A stretch of DNA of 64,000 nucleotides, taken from NCBI RefSeq assembly GCF_013149275.1, contig NZ_JABGNA010000001.1, positions 620,001 through 684,000 on the forward strand, written 5' to 3'. Positions 43,109-54,005 of the stretch are shown one piece after another (positions within the stretch are counted from its first letter, which is position 1; each line of letters begins with the position of its first letter). The notes under the pieces are model-generated. The model did not search any database. It was not told where the DNA came from and saw only the letters and a program-made list of their open reading frames with translations. A program made the translations under genes and the position numbers. This DNA is from Mucilaginibacter sp. SG564 (GTDB lineage Bacteria; Bacteroidota; Bacteroidia; Sphingobacteriales; Sphingobacteriaceae).

Positions 43109-44224
43109 ATGAAGATTGAAACTATAGCTATCCACTCCGGGAATAAAAAGGACGAATCGTCAAAAGCAGTAATACAGCCTATTATATTATCTACCACTTT
43201 TGAACGTGGTATTGATGGTGATTTCCCGGGCGGACATATCTATAGCAGGTCATCAAACCCCAACCGCTGGTCGCTAGAAAATGTATTGGCTAAGCTAGAG
43301 AATGGTGCAGATGCGGCTTCTTTTTCATCTGGTAATGCTGCTGGTATGTCTGTATTCCAGTCGCTGCCTCCAGGTACGCATGTTATAGCGCCTGATGATA
43401 TGTATCATGGATTGCGCAACCAGCTTAAAAACCTGTTTGCCGGAATTTTAACTTTTGATTTTATCGATGTAAACGATACAGAGGTGTTGCAGCAGCACAT
43501 CAGGCCAGAAACAGGAGTGATATGGTTGGAAACGCCATCGAACCCCTTACTTAAAATAACCGATATTAAAAAGGTTGTCGCTATTGCCAAAGCGAAAGGG
43601 ATTAAAGTGGTTTGCGATAATACTTTCGCCACGCCGATATGTCAGCAACCGCTTGCTTTGGGCGCCGACCTGGTAATGCACTCCGCAACCAAATATTTTG
43701 GCGGCCACAGCGACCTGATGGGCGGCGCGCTGATCACAGCCGAAAAAAGTGAATGGTGGCAAAAAATACGGCAGGTACAGGAAATGGGGGGCGCAATCCC
43801 CTCTCCAACTGATTGTTATTACCTGGCCCGCAGCATTAAAACGCTACCTTACCGGGTTAAAGGCCATGTACAAAACGCGCAACTGCTGGCTGAGTTTTTA
43901 GAGCAGCATCCTCAAGTTGATCAGGTAATGTATCCAGGTTTACCCTCACATCCACAACATACCATTGCTAAAGAACAAATGCTGGCTTTTGGAGGCATGT
44001 TATCTTTTATTGTTAAGGGCGATGAAAACGATACGCATAACATCATTAACAAACTCAAGTTGTTTACCCGTGCCACCAGTTTGGGCGGTGTGGAGAGCCT
44101 GATTGAGCATCGCGCAACCGTTGAAGGTCCGGACACTAAAACTCCTAGAAACCTGCTTAGAGTATCAGTTGGTTTAGAGCATATTGATGATCTGATAGCG
44201 GATTTGAAACAAGCTTTGGATTAA
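43109..44224 (+). CDS. Cystathionine gamma-synthase/lyase-type PLP enzyme
   Basis: A 371-residue Cys/Met-metabolism PLP enzyme. SRSSNPNRWSLENVLAKLE, ETPSNPLLKI, CDNTFATPICQQPL and HSATKYFGGH with PLP Lys195 mark the family. SLGGVESLIEHRATVEG and LLRVSVGLEHIDDLI complete the active site. Sequence alone does not separate cystathionine gamma-synthase (MetB) from gamma-lyase. It probably serves transsulfuration. It is not in the riboswitch operon, which starts 900 bp further on. The stop overlaps the convergent gene by 4 nt. Confidence 0.88.
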   Translation: MKIETIAIHSGNKKDESSKAVIQPIILSTTFERGIDGDFPGGHIYSRSSNPNRWSLENVLAKLENGADAASFSSGNAAGMSVFQSLPPGTHVIAPDDMYHGLRNQLKNLFAGILTFDFIDVNDTEVLQQHIRPETGVIWLETPSNPLLKITDIKKVVAIAKAKGIKVVCDNTFATPICQQPLALGADLVMHSATKYFGGHSDLMGGALITAEKSEWWQKIRQVQEMGGAIPSPTDCYYLARSIKTLPYRVKGHVQNAQLLAEFLEQHPQVDQVMYPGLPSHPQHTIAKEQMLAFGGMLSFIVKGDENDTHNIINKLKLFTRATSLGGVESLIEHRATVEGPDTKTPRNLLRVSVGLEHIDDLIADLKQALD

Positions 44225-45054
44225 TGCCAGGCTGCAAATAGTTTCACCATTTCTTCTGCATTTTGTGTAGAGGGACGGTCTGCAACAACTGTTTCAATTA
44301 AAGGAGATTCCGCATATATGGCCTTGACCCTTTTTTCATACCTGTCTTTATCCTTTATAAATTGTTCCGGGTGTTGATAGTAATATTCAATTGCCGATAA
44401 ACGTGTAGCAGGATTTTTACTGTAAAGTAACATGAGCTCAATTTCGGGAGTGATCTTATCTTTAATGGCGTTATAATTACGTCGATTTTCAAGTAAAATG
44501 GGGGAATACCCCATAAAAGCATAAACACCATATATCTCACCCGAGTACGGTGTCATTAAAAATTGTATTTTTTTATCTGTTGTATATTGTTTTGTGTTCG
44601 TATTTAAAGGCTTTACCATCTCATCGTATTTGTAATAAACAGGCTTAGTGAAATAACCATTGCCGGGCTCAAATAGTAGTGAGCAAATTTCTCTGTACCT
44701 GTTTGTTAATCGGCTGTCAAATGGTAAAAGAGAGCTTAGTTCATAACTGATCAACTTATCTTTAAAGAAAATAAAATGATAGCGAATGGATAAATACCCG
44801 ATTTCGTAAATGCCACGAACTGAGTAATAATTAAAACCAAGGTCATTACTTTTTCGGTTTACTGCATTAAACAATGGTAGTATACTGGCCGGAGCATTTT
44901 TATATACATGAGCTAACCGCTTTACAAACAGAGAGTCTTTTTCAATTAATTCAGGTTTTATTAGAGCAGTATCTTCTTTGATCTGCCCAAAACTGGCTAA
45001 TGAGTATAAAAGACTAATAAGTAAGAAAATGCACTTTTTTACGCAGGTATTCAT
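44221..45054 (-). CDS. Secreted protein of unknown function
   Basis: A 277-residue protein with a signal peptide ending near SFGQ (residue 23). The mature part is rich in Tyr, Lys and Ile, with FNYYSVRGIYEIGYLSIRYHFIFFKDKLISYE as a beta-rich stretch and a helical C-terminal part (EYYYQHPEQFIKDKDRYEKRVKAIYAE). No family was recognised. It ends 4 nt inside the convergent metB-like gene and starts 117 bp away from the riboswitch region. Function is unknown. Confidence 0.65.
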   Translation of the reverse strand: MNTCVKKCIFLLISLLYSLASFGQIKEDTALIKPELIEKDSLFVKRLAHVYKNAPASILPLFNAVNRKSNDLGFNYYSVRGIYEIGYLSIRYHFIFFKDKLISYELSSLLPFDSRLTNRYREICSLLFEPGNGYFTKPVYYKYDEMVKPLNTNTKQYTTDKKIQFLMTPYSGEIYGVYAFMGYSPILLENRRNYNAIKDKITPEIELMLLYSKNPATRLSAIEYYYQHPEQFIKDKDRYEKRVKAIYAESPLIETVVADRPSTQNAEEMVKLFAAWH

Positions 45055-45170
45055 TGGTTAAAACAAGTTACTAAAATTTAATTTGGTTTTTTAATTTATA
45101 TCACCCTATATTTGCAACAATATTTGGTAGCGATACCATTGATCAATTCTCCGCGATAGTTCGGGTTTTG

Positions 45171-45279
45171 ATTTATAAAGAAGCGGCGAGAGATCAGGCT
45201 CAATGACCCGCTGGCAACCCTCCAAAATTGGAGAAGGTGCCAATTCCTGTCCCGGAAAATAACCCCGGGGAATATAAAT
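45171..45279 (+). promoter_or_regulatory. SAM-I riboswitch
   Basis: The aptamer shows the SAM-I core order. P1 is ATTTATA (45171-45177) with TATAAAT (45273-45279). P2 opens with AAGCGGCGAGAGATCAGG and closes at GACCCGC, with the kink-turn and pseudoknot region. P3 is GGCA/TGCC with the CUGGCAACC and GGTGCCAATTCCTG consensus strings. P4 is CCCGG with CCGGG. The aptamer ends 8 nt before the ATG of a 35-codon leader ORF, and metY follows. SAM binding should lower methionine-gene expression. Confidence 0.9.
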
Positions 45280-45287
45280 TTATAACC

Positions 45288-45395
45288 ATGAAAAGTTTAA
45301 TTAAATTTAGTCAGCGCCACATTTTTAATACCTCAAACGGTAACATACAACCTATTTGCTTAAATATTAGCAGTATGTGTATGTGTTGCTGCTGA
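45288..45395 (+). CDS. Leader peptide ending in Met-Cys-Met-Cys-Cys-Cys
   Basis: A 35-codon ORF that begins 8 nt after the riboswitch P1 helix. It reads MKSLIKFSQRHIF near the start and ends in SSMCMCCC before TGA. Consecutive Met and Cys codons at the end of a short ORF are the pattern of a leader peptide that senses charged tRNA, and these are the amino acids made by the downstream genes. It is outside any longer gene. Its role is inferred; the ORF itself is read directly. Confidence 0.7.
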   Translation: MKSLIKFSQRHIFNTSNGNIQPICLNISSMCMCCC

Positions 45396-45508
45396 TCCAC
45401 TGGACGCGTCCTCTTTTTCTGATCCCGGAAAACACGTGTTGCAACAAACAGGTAAAGTTTATTTACCCGCCCGTTAAAAATCCATCAAAACAGTAAAAAA
45501 TTAATTAA

Positions 45509-46855
<1,347 letters not shown>

Positions 46856-46860
46856 TAAGT

Positions 46861-46920
46861 GAGTGGTGAGCAGTGAGTGGTGAGTTGAAAATAGAAACTC
46901 AACACGCACTGCTTAAAACT
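46861..46920. repeat. Word-repeat region between metY and metX
   Basis: GTGAGTGGTGAG occurs twice in tandem (46859-46886), followed after a short gap by partly complementary CAACACGCACTGCTTAAAAC words. A weak hairpin is possible. It separates two co-directional genes. Confidence 0.5.
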
Positions 46921-46934
46921 CGAATAATAGAATA

Positions 46935-47990
46935 ATGAATACAGAAATATTTAAGTACACAGAAGCATTTGAATTTGAATCGGGTCAGCAGATACAGGAT
47001 CTGGAAATAGGTTTTCATACTTATGGCCGGTTAAATAAAGCTAAGGACAATGTGATCTGGGTCTGTCATGCTCTCACAGCCAATGCCGACGTATTTGATT
47101 GGTGGAAGGGGCTGGTGGGTACAGGTTATCTTTTCAATCCCGAAGAACATTTTATTGTGTGCGCGAATATTCTGGGTTCGCCTTATGGTACAAGTAATCC
47201 TTTAAGTATTAACCCGGTAAGCGGGCAGCCTTATTATCAGGCATTCCCTCAATTTACCATCAGGGATATTGTAAAAGCACATCAGTTGCTTGCAGACCAT
47301 TTACAGATTGATCATATACATATTTTGGTAGGTGGGTCACTTGGGGGGCAACAGGCTGTTGAGTGGGCTATTACAGAGCCTGAACGAATCAAAAACCTGA
47401 TCCTGATAGCTACCAACGCGCGTCATTCACCATGGGGAATAGCGTTTAACGAGTCGCAACGTTTGGCTATTACAACCGACCGTACTTTTTATGCCAATAC
47501 GCCCGATGGTGGTCAAAAAGGACTTAAAGCGGCCAGAAGCATCGCCCTGCTCTCCTATCGTGGCTATAAAACTTATTCCATAACCCAGCAGGAAGAAAGC
47601 GATGATAAAACAGATGATTACCGTGCGTCAACCTACCAAAGCTACCAAGGGCAAAAACTGGTGAACCGGTTTAATGCCTATAGTTACTGGTATCTGACCA
47701 AAACCATGGATTCGCATAATGTGGGGCGCGGCCGTCACGGAGTTGAAAAGGCTTTAAGCCTGATCAAGGCCCGTACTTTGGTAATCGGTATCCATTCGGA
47801 TGTGCTGTTCCCGCTTGAAGAACAGAAATACTTATTTAACCATATCCCCAAATCAGCCTTTGCTGAGCTTGATTCATTTTATGGACACGATGGGTTTTTA
47901 ATTGAAACAGAAGCATTAACAAATATTATCACATCGTTTTTTAAAACTGATGTAAAAGGAAAAATTATAGAATTACAACGTACAGCGTAA
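46935..47990 (+). CDS. metX: Homoserine O-acetyltransferase
   Basis: A 351-residue alpha/beta hydrolase-fold acyltransferase of the MetX family. The nucleophile Ser135 lies in HILVGGSLGGQQAVEW. NPVSGQPY, ARHSPWGIAFNESQR and a C-terminal His (FYGHDGFLIE) complete the catalytic triad region. It acetylates homoserine with acetyl-CoA, the substrate step for MetY just upstream. Its last base overlaps the homoserine dehydrogenase start (TAATG), so translation is coupled. Confidence 0.95.
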   Translation: MNTEIFKYTEAFEFESGQQIQDLEIGFHTYGRLNKAKDNVIWVCHALTANADVFDWWKGLVGTGYLFNPEEHFIVCANILGSPYGTSNPLSINPVSGQPYYQAFPQFTIRDIVKAHQLLADHLQIDHIHILVGGSLGGQQAVEWAITEPERIKNLILIATNARHSPWGIAFNESQRLAITTDRTFYANTPDGGQKGLKAARSIALLSYRGYKTYSITQQEESDDKTDDYRASTYQSYQGQKLVNRFNAYSYWYLTKTMDSHNVGRGRHGVEKALSLIKARTLVIGIHSDVLFPLEEQKYLFNHIPKSAFAELDSFYGHDGFLIETEALTNIITSFFKTDVKGKIIELQRTA

Positions 47991-49225
47991 TGAGTAAGAA
48001 GTTAAATATCGGATTATTTGGATTTGGAGTTGTTGGGCAAGGACTTTATGACATCGTTAAAACCAAAAATTTAAACATTGAAATTGTAAAATTTGCCATC
48101 AAGGATCCGCATAAAGAGCGTTCTTTGCCTGCACATTTGTTTACTACAGACCGGGACGAGCTATTGAACAACCCGGAGATCAATACTATTGTAGAGCTGA
48201 TCAATGATACGGAGGCTGCTTTTGAAATTGTATCAAGAGCATTAAAATCTGGTAAAAATGTGGTTTCGGCCAGTAAAAAAATGATCGCCCTTCATTTGGA
48301 GGAACTGATCGAAATACAGCATAAATACGGGACATCTTTATTATATGAGGGCGCGGTTTGCGGTAGTATCCCGATCATTCGTAACCTGGAAGAGTATTAT
48401 GATAACGAGTTGCTGCACTCAATCAGCGGTATTTTTAACGGTTCATCAAATTATATACTTTCAAAAGGTTTTATAGAGGGCCTGGATTATAACAGCGCAC
48501 TGAAACAAGCCCAAGACCTTGGCTTTGCAGAAACAGATCCAACCAGTGATGTTGGCGGTTTTGATGCCAAATACAAGCTGGTAATAGCTGCTGCGCATGC
48601 CTACGGTGTAATTGTACAGCCCGACGAAGTGTTTAACTTCGGTATACAAAACCTGGGCGCACAAGACTTGCAATATGCCCGCGAAAAGAACCTGAAGATC
48701 AAATTGGTTCCGGTAGCCAAAGAGCTGGATGAACATAATGTGGCCCTGTTTGTACTACCCAAATTTGTAAACGAAACGGAGTTTTTATATAATGTAGAGT
48801 ATGAATACAACGGCGTAACTGTACAAGCCGCATTTGCCGACCAGCAATTCTTTTTTGGTAAAGGCGCGGGGGGCCATCCTACCGGATCGGCGGTGTTGTC
48901 TGATATCGCGGCCTTACGTTATAACTACCAGTATGAGTATAAGAAGGCCAAAGAAAAAACCGATCTTAACTTTACCAATAATATCGAACTGAATATTTAC
49001 CTACGATATGACGACGAAAGCCTGGTTGAAGCATTAAACTTTAAGCATATACAGGAGCGTTATTATTCAGGTAGCTATAAGTTTGTTATCGGAAAAGTTA
49101 ACCTGCAGGACCTGATCGATAACCAGGATCTTATTTCTGAGAGTAAAGCCTTCATCGCTTTTGCTGATCAGCTTACCGGGGTGACTTTAGCCGCGACGGT
49201 TGAACAAACTGCAGAGGCCGTTTAA
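47990..49225 (+). CDS. Homoserine dehydrogenase
   Basis: A 411-residue NAD(P)-dependent enzyme. LFGFGVVGQG is the nucleotide loop, SASKKMIALH the linker, and GIFNGSSNYILSKG plus FAETDPTSDVGGFDAKYK form the substrate site, including the catalytic Lys of the family. A C-terminal ACT-like extension may bind an effector. It makes homoserine from aspartate semialdehyde and supplies MetX upstream. It is the last gene of the metY-metX-hom operon. A hairpin at 49235-49259 follows. Confidence 0.94.
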   Translation: MSKKLNIGLFGFGVVGQGLYDIVKTKNLNIEIVKFAIKDPHKERSLPAHLFTTDRDELLNNPEINTIVELINDTEAAFEIVSRALKSGKNVVSASKKMIALHLEELIEIQHKYGTSLLYEGAVCGSIPIIRNLEEYYDNELLHSISGIFNGSSNYILSKGFIEGLDYNSALKQAQDLGFAETDPTSDVGGFDAKYKLVIAAAHAYGVIVQPDEVFNFGIQNLGAQDLQYAREKNLKIKLVPVAKELDEHNVALFVLPKFVNETEFLYNVEYEYNGVTVQAAFADQQFFFGKGAGGHPTGSAVLSDIAALRYNYQYEYKKAKEKTDLNFTNNIELNIYLRYDDESLVEALNFKHIQERYYSGSYKFVIGKVNLQDLIDNQDLISESKAFIAFADQLTGVTLAATVEQTAEAV

Positions 49226-49234
49226 TATTATCCA

Positions 49235-49259
49235 GTAGACGCATGTAATGTGTCTCTAC
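49235..49259 (+). terminator. GTAGAC...GTCTCTAC hairpin
   Basis: GTAGACGCAT pairs with ATGTGTCTCTAC with a G-T pair and a small bulge, 10 bp after the homoserine dehydrogenase stop. It has no strong T-tract. It looks like a dispersed repeat with a terminator-like place and shares the GACGC core with the hairpin at 39692-39715. Confidence 0.45.
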
Positions 49260-49315
49260 GATAAAATAATGTGGAGCCGCATTACCTGTGTTTAATTATT
49301 CAACCTGAATATCTT

Positions 49316-50005
49316 CTACTCGAGGTAATAATGTTTTATCCGGTTCAAGCCCTCATCAAGCTCATACACTAATGGCGTAGCTGTGGGTATCTCAAGATTG
49401 CTGACGTCTTCATCACTCAGCAAATCAATATATTTTACCAGGGATCGCAAGCTGTTACCATGAGCAACGATCACTACCTTTTGATTGCGCCGCATAGCCT
49501 TTACAATGCGCTCGTTCCAAAAAGGTAAAACCCGATCCATAGTTTCGCTCAAGTTTTCAGTTAGAGGTAGTTCTCTTTCAGTGAGTCCTTTATACCGCAG
49601 ATCGTGACCTGGATAACGCAGATCATCTTTGGTAATTGCCGGTGGATGCTCATTGGGGTCGCGTCGCCATTTATGAACTTGTTCGGGTCCGTACCGGGCT
49701 ATAGCTTCATCTTTATTCATACCTTGCAGCGCGCCATAAAAACGCTCATTTAGCCGCCACGATTTTTCAACCGGTATCCAGAGATGATCTAATTCCTCTA
49801 AAATAAAATGCAGGGTTTTGATGGATCGTTTAAGATAAGAGGTGAAACCGACATCAAATTTATAACCATTCTTTTTAAGGATGTTGCCCGCATTTCTGGC
49901 CTGTATATAACCATTTTCCGAAAGGTCAACATCTTCCCAGCCGGTAAAGCGGTTTTCCAAATTCCAGGCACTTTCGCCGTGGCGTATCAATACTAATTTC
50001 TGCAT
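49316..50005 (-). CDS. gpmA: 2,3-bisphosphoglycerate-dependent phosphoglycerate mutase
   Basis: A 229-residue mutase. [27 protein letters not shown] carries the phospho-histidine, and [28 protein letters not shown] plus [15 protein letters not shown] complete the active site. It interconverts 3- and 2-phosphoglycerate in glycolysis. An upstream ATG at 50044 would add 13 residues not found in the family, so the ATG at 50005 is taken. It has no operon partner. Confidence 0.95.
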   Translation of the reverse strand: MQKLVLIRHGESAWNLENRFTGWEDVDLSENGYIQARNAGNILKKNGYKFDVGFTSYLKRSIKTLHFILEELDHLWIPVEKSWRLNERFYGALQGMNKDEAIARYGPEQVHKWRRDPNEHPPAITKDDLRYPGHDLRYKGLTERELPLTENLSETMDRVLPFWNERIVKAMRRNQKVVIVAHGNSLRSLVKYIDLLSDEDVSNLEIPTATPLVYELDEGLNRIKHYYLE

Positions 50006-50107
50006 AGGTAAATACTTAACATAAAAGTAGCTCTTGAGTTGCAAAAATTTGCTTAATATTTATAAATCAGTTAGATTGCGGTGAACCAATTTAAAATCTA
50101 ACCTATT

Positions 50108-50698
50108 ATGATTCCTACAACACCTGTAGCAGTTAAAGATGGCATTGCCAACCCCGCTCCTCTTGGGCTTTGTGCCTTTGGTATGACCACCGTATTGTTA
50201 AACATCCATAATGCCGGTTTCTTTGAGATGAATACGATGATTCTATGCATGGGTATATTTTACGGCGGATTAGCCCAGGTAATAGCCGGCGTAATTGAAG
50301 CCAAAAAGAACAATACGTTTGGTTTAACTGCATTTACCTCTTATGGTTTCTTTTGGCTATCATTAGTAGGTTTAATTGTAATGCCAAAACTGGGCTGGGG
50401 TGCTGCGCCTTCAGAAGGCGCTATGTGTGCTTATCTAAGTGTATGGGGCATATTTACTTTACTATTGTTTTTTGGTACACTAAAGCTCAATCGTGCATTG
50501 CAGTTTGTATTCGCTTCTTTAACCATACTATTCTTTTTGCTGGTTGCCGGCGATGCCACAGGTAACAATAGTATAAAACATCTGGCCGGGTATGAAGGAA
50601 TTATTTGCGGCGCATCGGCTATATATACAGGTATTGCCAATGTGTTAAATGAAGTTTATGGCAGGGTTATATTACCCATAGGTCCGGTTAATGTTTAA
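50108..50698 (+). CDS. Acetate uptake transporter (GPR1/FUN34/YaaH family)
   Basis: A 196-residue inner-membrane protein with six predicted membrane segments. [11 protein letters not shown] near the N-terminus is the family signature. Members such as E. coli SatP take up acetate and succinate with protons. No acetate gene is next to it. The next gene, an SRPBCC protein, starts 36 bp downstream on the same strand and may be co-transcribed. Confidence 0.88.
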   Translation: MIPTTPVAVKDGIANPAPLGLCAFGMTTVLLNIHNAGFFEMNTMILCMGIFYGGLAQVIAGVIEAKKNNTFGLTAFTSYGFFWLSLVGLIVMPKLGWGAAPSEGAMCAYLSVWGIFTLLLFFGTLKLNRALQFVFASLTILFFLLVAGDATGNNSIKHLAGYEGIICGASAIYTGIANVLNEVYGRVILPIGPVNV

Positions 50699-50734
50699 TT
50701 TAAAAGCTAAAATTAATTCTGCTAAATTGCGCAG

Positions 50735-51118
50735 GTGAAAGATTTTAAAAAATATTACAATATACCGGCCACTCCCGAAGAGATCTATATGGCCCTGACC
50801 AATCCGATCACCATAGAATTATGGACTGGTGAAATCGCAGAAATGTCAACCGAACCAGGTTCTGAATTTTCGATGTGGGATGGCAGTATCACTGGCAAAA
50901 ATTTGGAATTTGAGCCAAACAAGAAGATCGTACAACAATGGTATTTTGAAGGCGAATCTGATAACTCCATAGTAACAATTAAACTACACACTGATAAAGG
51001 AGGATCATCGGTAGAACTGAGACACACTAATATCCCAGATACTGACTTTGATGATATGGTTGACGGCTGGAATAACAGCTATTTTGGTGGCCTGATAGAC
51101 TTTTTTGAAGGAGAATAA
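50735..51118 (+). CDS. SRPBCC / AHSA1-like protein
   Basis: A 127-residue START-superfamily protein starting with GTG. YNIPATPEEIYMALTNPITIELWTGE is the N-terminal helix and strand of the AHSA1 (Hsp90 activator-like) group, and SVELRHTNIPDTDFDDMVDGWNNSYFGGLIDFFEG is the closing helix. These domains bind hydrophobic ligands or partners, so a precise role cannot be given. It is followed by a strong bidirectional terminator. Confidence 0.82.
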   Translation: MKDFKKYYNIPATPEEIYMALTNPITIELWTGEIAEMSTEPGSEFSMWDGSITGKNLEFEPNKKIVQQWYFEGESDNSIVTIKLHTDKGGSSVELRHTNIPDTDFDDMVDGWNNSYFGGLIDFFEGE

Positions 51119-51157
51119 TAATAAAAAAAGCGTCATTGCAATGATATAAGGGTAATA

Positions 51158-51187
51158 AAAAAAGCCGCTCAAATGAGCGGCTTTTTT
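51158..51187. terminator. Bidirectional terminator
   Basis: AAAAAAGCCGCTC pairs with GAGCGGCTTTTTT around AAAT. It lies between the SRPBCC gene and the convergent OmpA gene, with A and T runs on both sides. Confidence 0.92.
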
Positions 51188-51222
51188 GTTTGATAGATTG
51201 TATCTAAACTGAAATTCAACTA

Positions 51223-52599
51223 TTAATATAGTGTGAACTCAACTCTGCGATTTGCCTGACGGCCTGCAGCTGTTTTGTTAGATGCAATTGGTTGTGTTTG
51301 TCCATAACCAGTAGCTTCAATACGTGATGCGTTGGCACCTTTACTTACTAAGTAAGATTTGATTGACTCTGCACGGTCTTTTGATAATCTCATGTTCAGA
51401 TCTTTTGAACCTGTGTTATCAGTATGACCTGCTAATTTTAAGCTAAAGTTTTTCTCAATCAATAAATTAGCAACCCTGTCTAAGCTTGGTAATGAGTGAG
51501 CGCGGATAGTTGATTTACCTAAATCAAACTCAAGATTTTTGATCGCGTCTTTAACAACTTTTTTATCTTCTTCAGTTACCACGATAACCGGTTTAGCTAA
51601 TGGACAGCCAGAACCATCTACTTTTGTACCAGAAGGTGTATTTGGACATTTATCATTAATATCCAGAACTCCATCGCCATCACTATCGGTTGTTAATTTG
51701 GCAAGGTTAGCATTAGTAGTGTTCAAATCATTTCTTAACTGGTCGTTTTTAGCTCTTTCTGCATCAATTTCACGTTGTAATGCAGTTTTGGTTTGTTGAT
51801 TTTCCCATAAGTATTCTTTACGCATTGATGATACCGGGTTGTGTGTTGCCATTTGTGGTTTTTTACGGCTACCCAAAGCAAACTCTAAACCGATGTGTGC
51901 ATAAGAAAATCTGTCGTTACCTGATCCGTAGTTGTTACCATCAAAGTTGTCAGATTGTACAAAGTTAACCTGGTAACCCAAATCAAGGTTTACACCCGGA
52001 GCGATGTCAAACTTCAAACCAAGACCAACCGGGATAAAAACTTCCTTGGTAGATTTTCCATCTGTTCTGAAGTTGGTTTCCTGACCTGCCGTGTTGATGA
52101 GTTTTTGTTTGTAGCTCATATATCCACCACCTACAGTTAAATAAGGCTGAATAAATGGTTTGTCATGGCGCCAGTTAATGTTAGCCAGAGTAATGTTTGC
52201 GCTTAACGCCGCCGACCAATTGATCTGGGTGCTAAATGAGCTGTAAATAGAATTACCTGATCCATCTAGCTGGGCGCTGTTGTTACCTTTTACTTTACCG
52301 CGTAAGAAATCAGCTTGTATACCTAATGAAGGCAGGATCTGATCTTTAATATAAGCACCGTAACCTAGTTGTTCGGTTGGATTTTTAAAATCCTGTCTGC
52401 TATTGGTGCCGAAGATGGTATAAGGGGTTAACATGCCACCGTGTACACCTATAGACCACGTACGTAATTTATCGCCACCTGAAAAAGGTTTTACATAATC
52501 ATAGCTCGAAGCCGTAGAGTCAGGTGATTGGGCAAATAGTTTACCACCTACCATAAGTGCTGTTAGAAGCAGCGTGGATTTTTTTAAATTTGATTTCAT
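51223..52599 (-). CDS. OmpA-family outer-membrane protein with TSP3 repeat
   Basis: A 458-residue protein. The signal peptide ends near LFAQ (residue 24). Residues 40 to 250 form an eight-stranded OmpA-type barrel. A coiled region (about 265-300) leads to a calcium-binding TSP type 3 repeat (DSDGDGVLDINDKCPNTP) and then the OmpA C-terminal peptidoglycan-binding domain (LAGHTDNTGSKDLNMRLSKDRA, NRRVEF). It probably links the outer membrane to the cell wall. A 462-bp AT-rich region lies upstream. Confidence 0.93.
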   Translation of the reverse strand: MKSNLKKSTLLLTALMVGGKLFAQSPDSTASSYDYVKPFSGGDKLRTWSIGVHGGMLTPYTIFGTNSRQDFKNPTEQLGYGAYIKDQILPSLGIQADFLRGKVKGNNSAQLDGSGNSIYSSFSTQINWSAALSANITLANINWRHDKPFIQPYLTVGGGYMSYKQKLINTAGQETNFRTDGKSTKEVFIPVGLGLKFDIAPGVNLDLGYQVNFVQSDNFDGNNYGSGNDRFSYAHIGLEFALGSRKKPQMATHNPVSSMRKEYLWENQQTKTALQREIDAERAKNDQLRNDLNTTNANLAKLTTDSDGDGVLDINDKCPNTPSGTKVDGSGCPLAKPVIVVTEEDKKVVKDAIKNLEFDLGKSTIRAHSLPSLDRVANLLIEKNFSLKLAGHTDNTGSKDLNMRLSKDRAESIKSYLVSKGANASRIEATGYGQTQPIASNKTAAGRQANRRVEFTLY

Positions 52600-53061
52600 A
52601 TCGTTGTGTTTAATTATTGGTTTACTGTTGAATAAACCATACCCCCATTTGGCAACATTAATGCCAGCTGTCTAATTTCTAAATCAGCCGACAAGTTAAA
52701 ATGAAGGTTCATTTTAAGGTAAAAGAGTCAAAAATTGAGTATAAACAACTGATAGAGCCCCTTTTAAGAGCATCGCCTGAACAAGGGAAAAACCCGTGTT
52801 TTAACGGGTTGGAATTATTAATTATTGACTTTTTGTATCGGATAGTTAATGAGTAAAAAACAGTACAATCTGTATTCAAAACTTATAATTTGTATATATT
52901 AAACTATACAATAATTAACTATAGGTATATTGTTCATAAACCTCCTGAAACCCAGAAGATGAAATTTGGATGAAATTTAAACAATAATAAGGTTTTTATT
53001 TGAAGATATATATTGTATTGTTAATTATTAAATAAATGTTATTATAAATAATAAATACACA
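52600..53061. other. AT-rich intergenic region upstream of the OmpA gene
   Basis: A 462-bp region with one small hairpin (AACCCGT 52791-52797 with ACGGGTT 52804-52810). No gene, RNA family or operator was recognised. It probably holds the promoter of the OmpA gene and the terminator region of the gene at 53062. Confidence 0.5.
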
Positions 53062-53892
53062 TTAAGCCATAACGGCTATAGTATCAAATACTTTTTCACC
53101 CAGTTGAGTATTACCCTGTAATATTGAATTTTGTAAACCCGCTACTGGTGTAATGGCTTTGGTGAAAAGTCTCCAGGCAATATCTGGTTTGATGCTGACG
53201 GTGCAATCTGCCGGGTTGTTGGTTTCCGGAGCAATAATCCATTTGTTGTTACTTCTTTTTATATACCATTCGCCGCCCGCTTCACCTTCAATGATTATTT
53301 TAATTAAAGTATCTTCTTGAGCTTGTACATGACGATATGTATGCGGCAATGCATGCATAAAAGTGGCCATGCAAGGATAAAATAACTCGCGGCGCATAAT
53401 ACCCGGTTTGTTTACCGCATCGCGTATTTGCTGTTGATGGTGCCACTTTTCGGTATACTCCCTGGCTATATGAAACCAATTGGCCGATTGCTCCTCTCCT
53501 GCCCAGGCTACAGAAAAGCGGGCATTGGCAAAAGGGTCTAAAGATGCTAATTCATCAACGAACTGTTTACCGGTTGTTTCGTGTAGTTGTATCAGCAGAT
53601 CAGGGCTTACCTGTTTCATCGCTTTTACCCAAACGGCGTTCTCATTATTGATAAAACTAACCAGATCATTATAGCTGTTAATAACAGGAGGCGTATCACC
53701 GGTAAATGATTGTTTGGAAGATATCGTACGCACATTGCCATGCAAAAGATGCGCAGTGACATCCTTTACCGTCCATAATTTAGCTACAGTAGGTTTGTTC
53801 CAATCTTCGGGCAATAAGGATCTGAGCAGTTCAATGAGCAATTGATCCAGAATTGGAAAAAGGTGTATGGTTGGTATGGGGATAGTGTTCAT
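53062..53892 (-). CDS. Maleylpyruvate isomerase-like / DinB-like protein
   Basis: A 276-residue protein with an N-terminal four-helix domain of the MDMPI_N/DinB type (WTVKDVTAHLLHGN, HIAREYTEKWHHQQQIRDAV with metal-binding His residues) and a C-terminal SCP2-like domain (about 180-276). Similar proteins act as thiol-dependent S-transferases or isomerases. The reaction here is unknown. The frame is open to 53991, but the extra 33 residues fall in a repeat, so the ATG at 53892 is used. Confidence 0.75.
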   Translation of the reverse strand: MNTIPIPTIHLFPILDQLLIELLRSLLPEDWNKPTVAKLWTVKDVTAHLLHGNVRTISSKQSFTGDTPPVINSYNDLVSFINNENAVWVKAMKQVSPDLLIQLHETTGKQFVDELASLDPFANARFSVAWAGEEQSANWFHIAREYTEKWHHQQQIRDAVNKPGIMRRELFYPCMATFMHALPHTYRHVQAQEDTLIKIIIEGEAGGEWYIKRSNNKWIIAPETNNPADCTVSIKPDIAWRLFTKAITPVAGLQNSILQGNTQLGEKVFDTIAVMA

Positions 53893-54005
53893 AGTTGTAG
53901 TTGATGGTTCATAGATCATAGGAGCTACATCTGAATCCACAAGGTTCGTAGTAACTACATTCTTCAATCTGTGTCCATGAACCATCAACAATGAACCATG
54001 AACTA
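53890..54005. repeat. Word-repeat region with GGTTCAT/ATGAACC words
   Basis: The left side has GTTGATGGTTCAT (53900-53912) and the right side has ATGAACCATCAAC (53977-53989), a perfect 13-bp pair. Further TTCAT and ATGAACCATGAAC words extend it to about 54005. It lies between the gene at 53062-53892 and the OsmC gene, both on the minus strand. Confidence 0.7.

Noticed and set aside
45402..45411. The GGACGCGTCC palindrome plus T-run after the leader ORF as an intrinsic terminator
   Set aside because: Self-pairing leaves only a 3-bp stem with a 4-nt loop, too weak to support a terminator call, although a role in attenuation cannot be ruled out.
53893..53991. A 33-residue extension of the maleylpyruvate-isomerase-like protein
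   Set aside because: It is coded by the repeat region at 53890-54005 and the conserved domain begins at the ATG at 53892.
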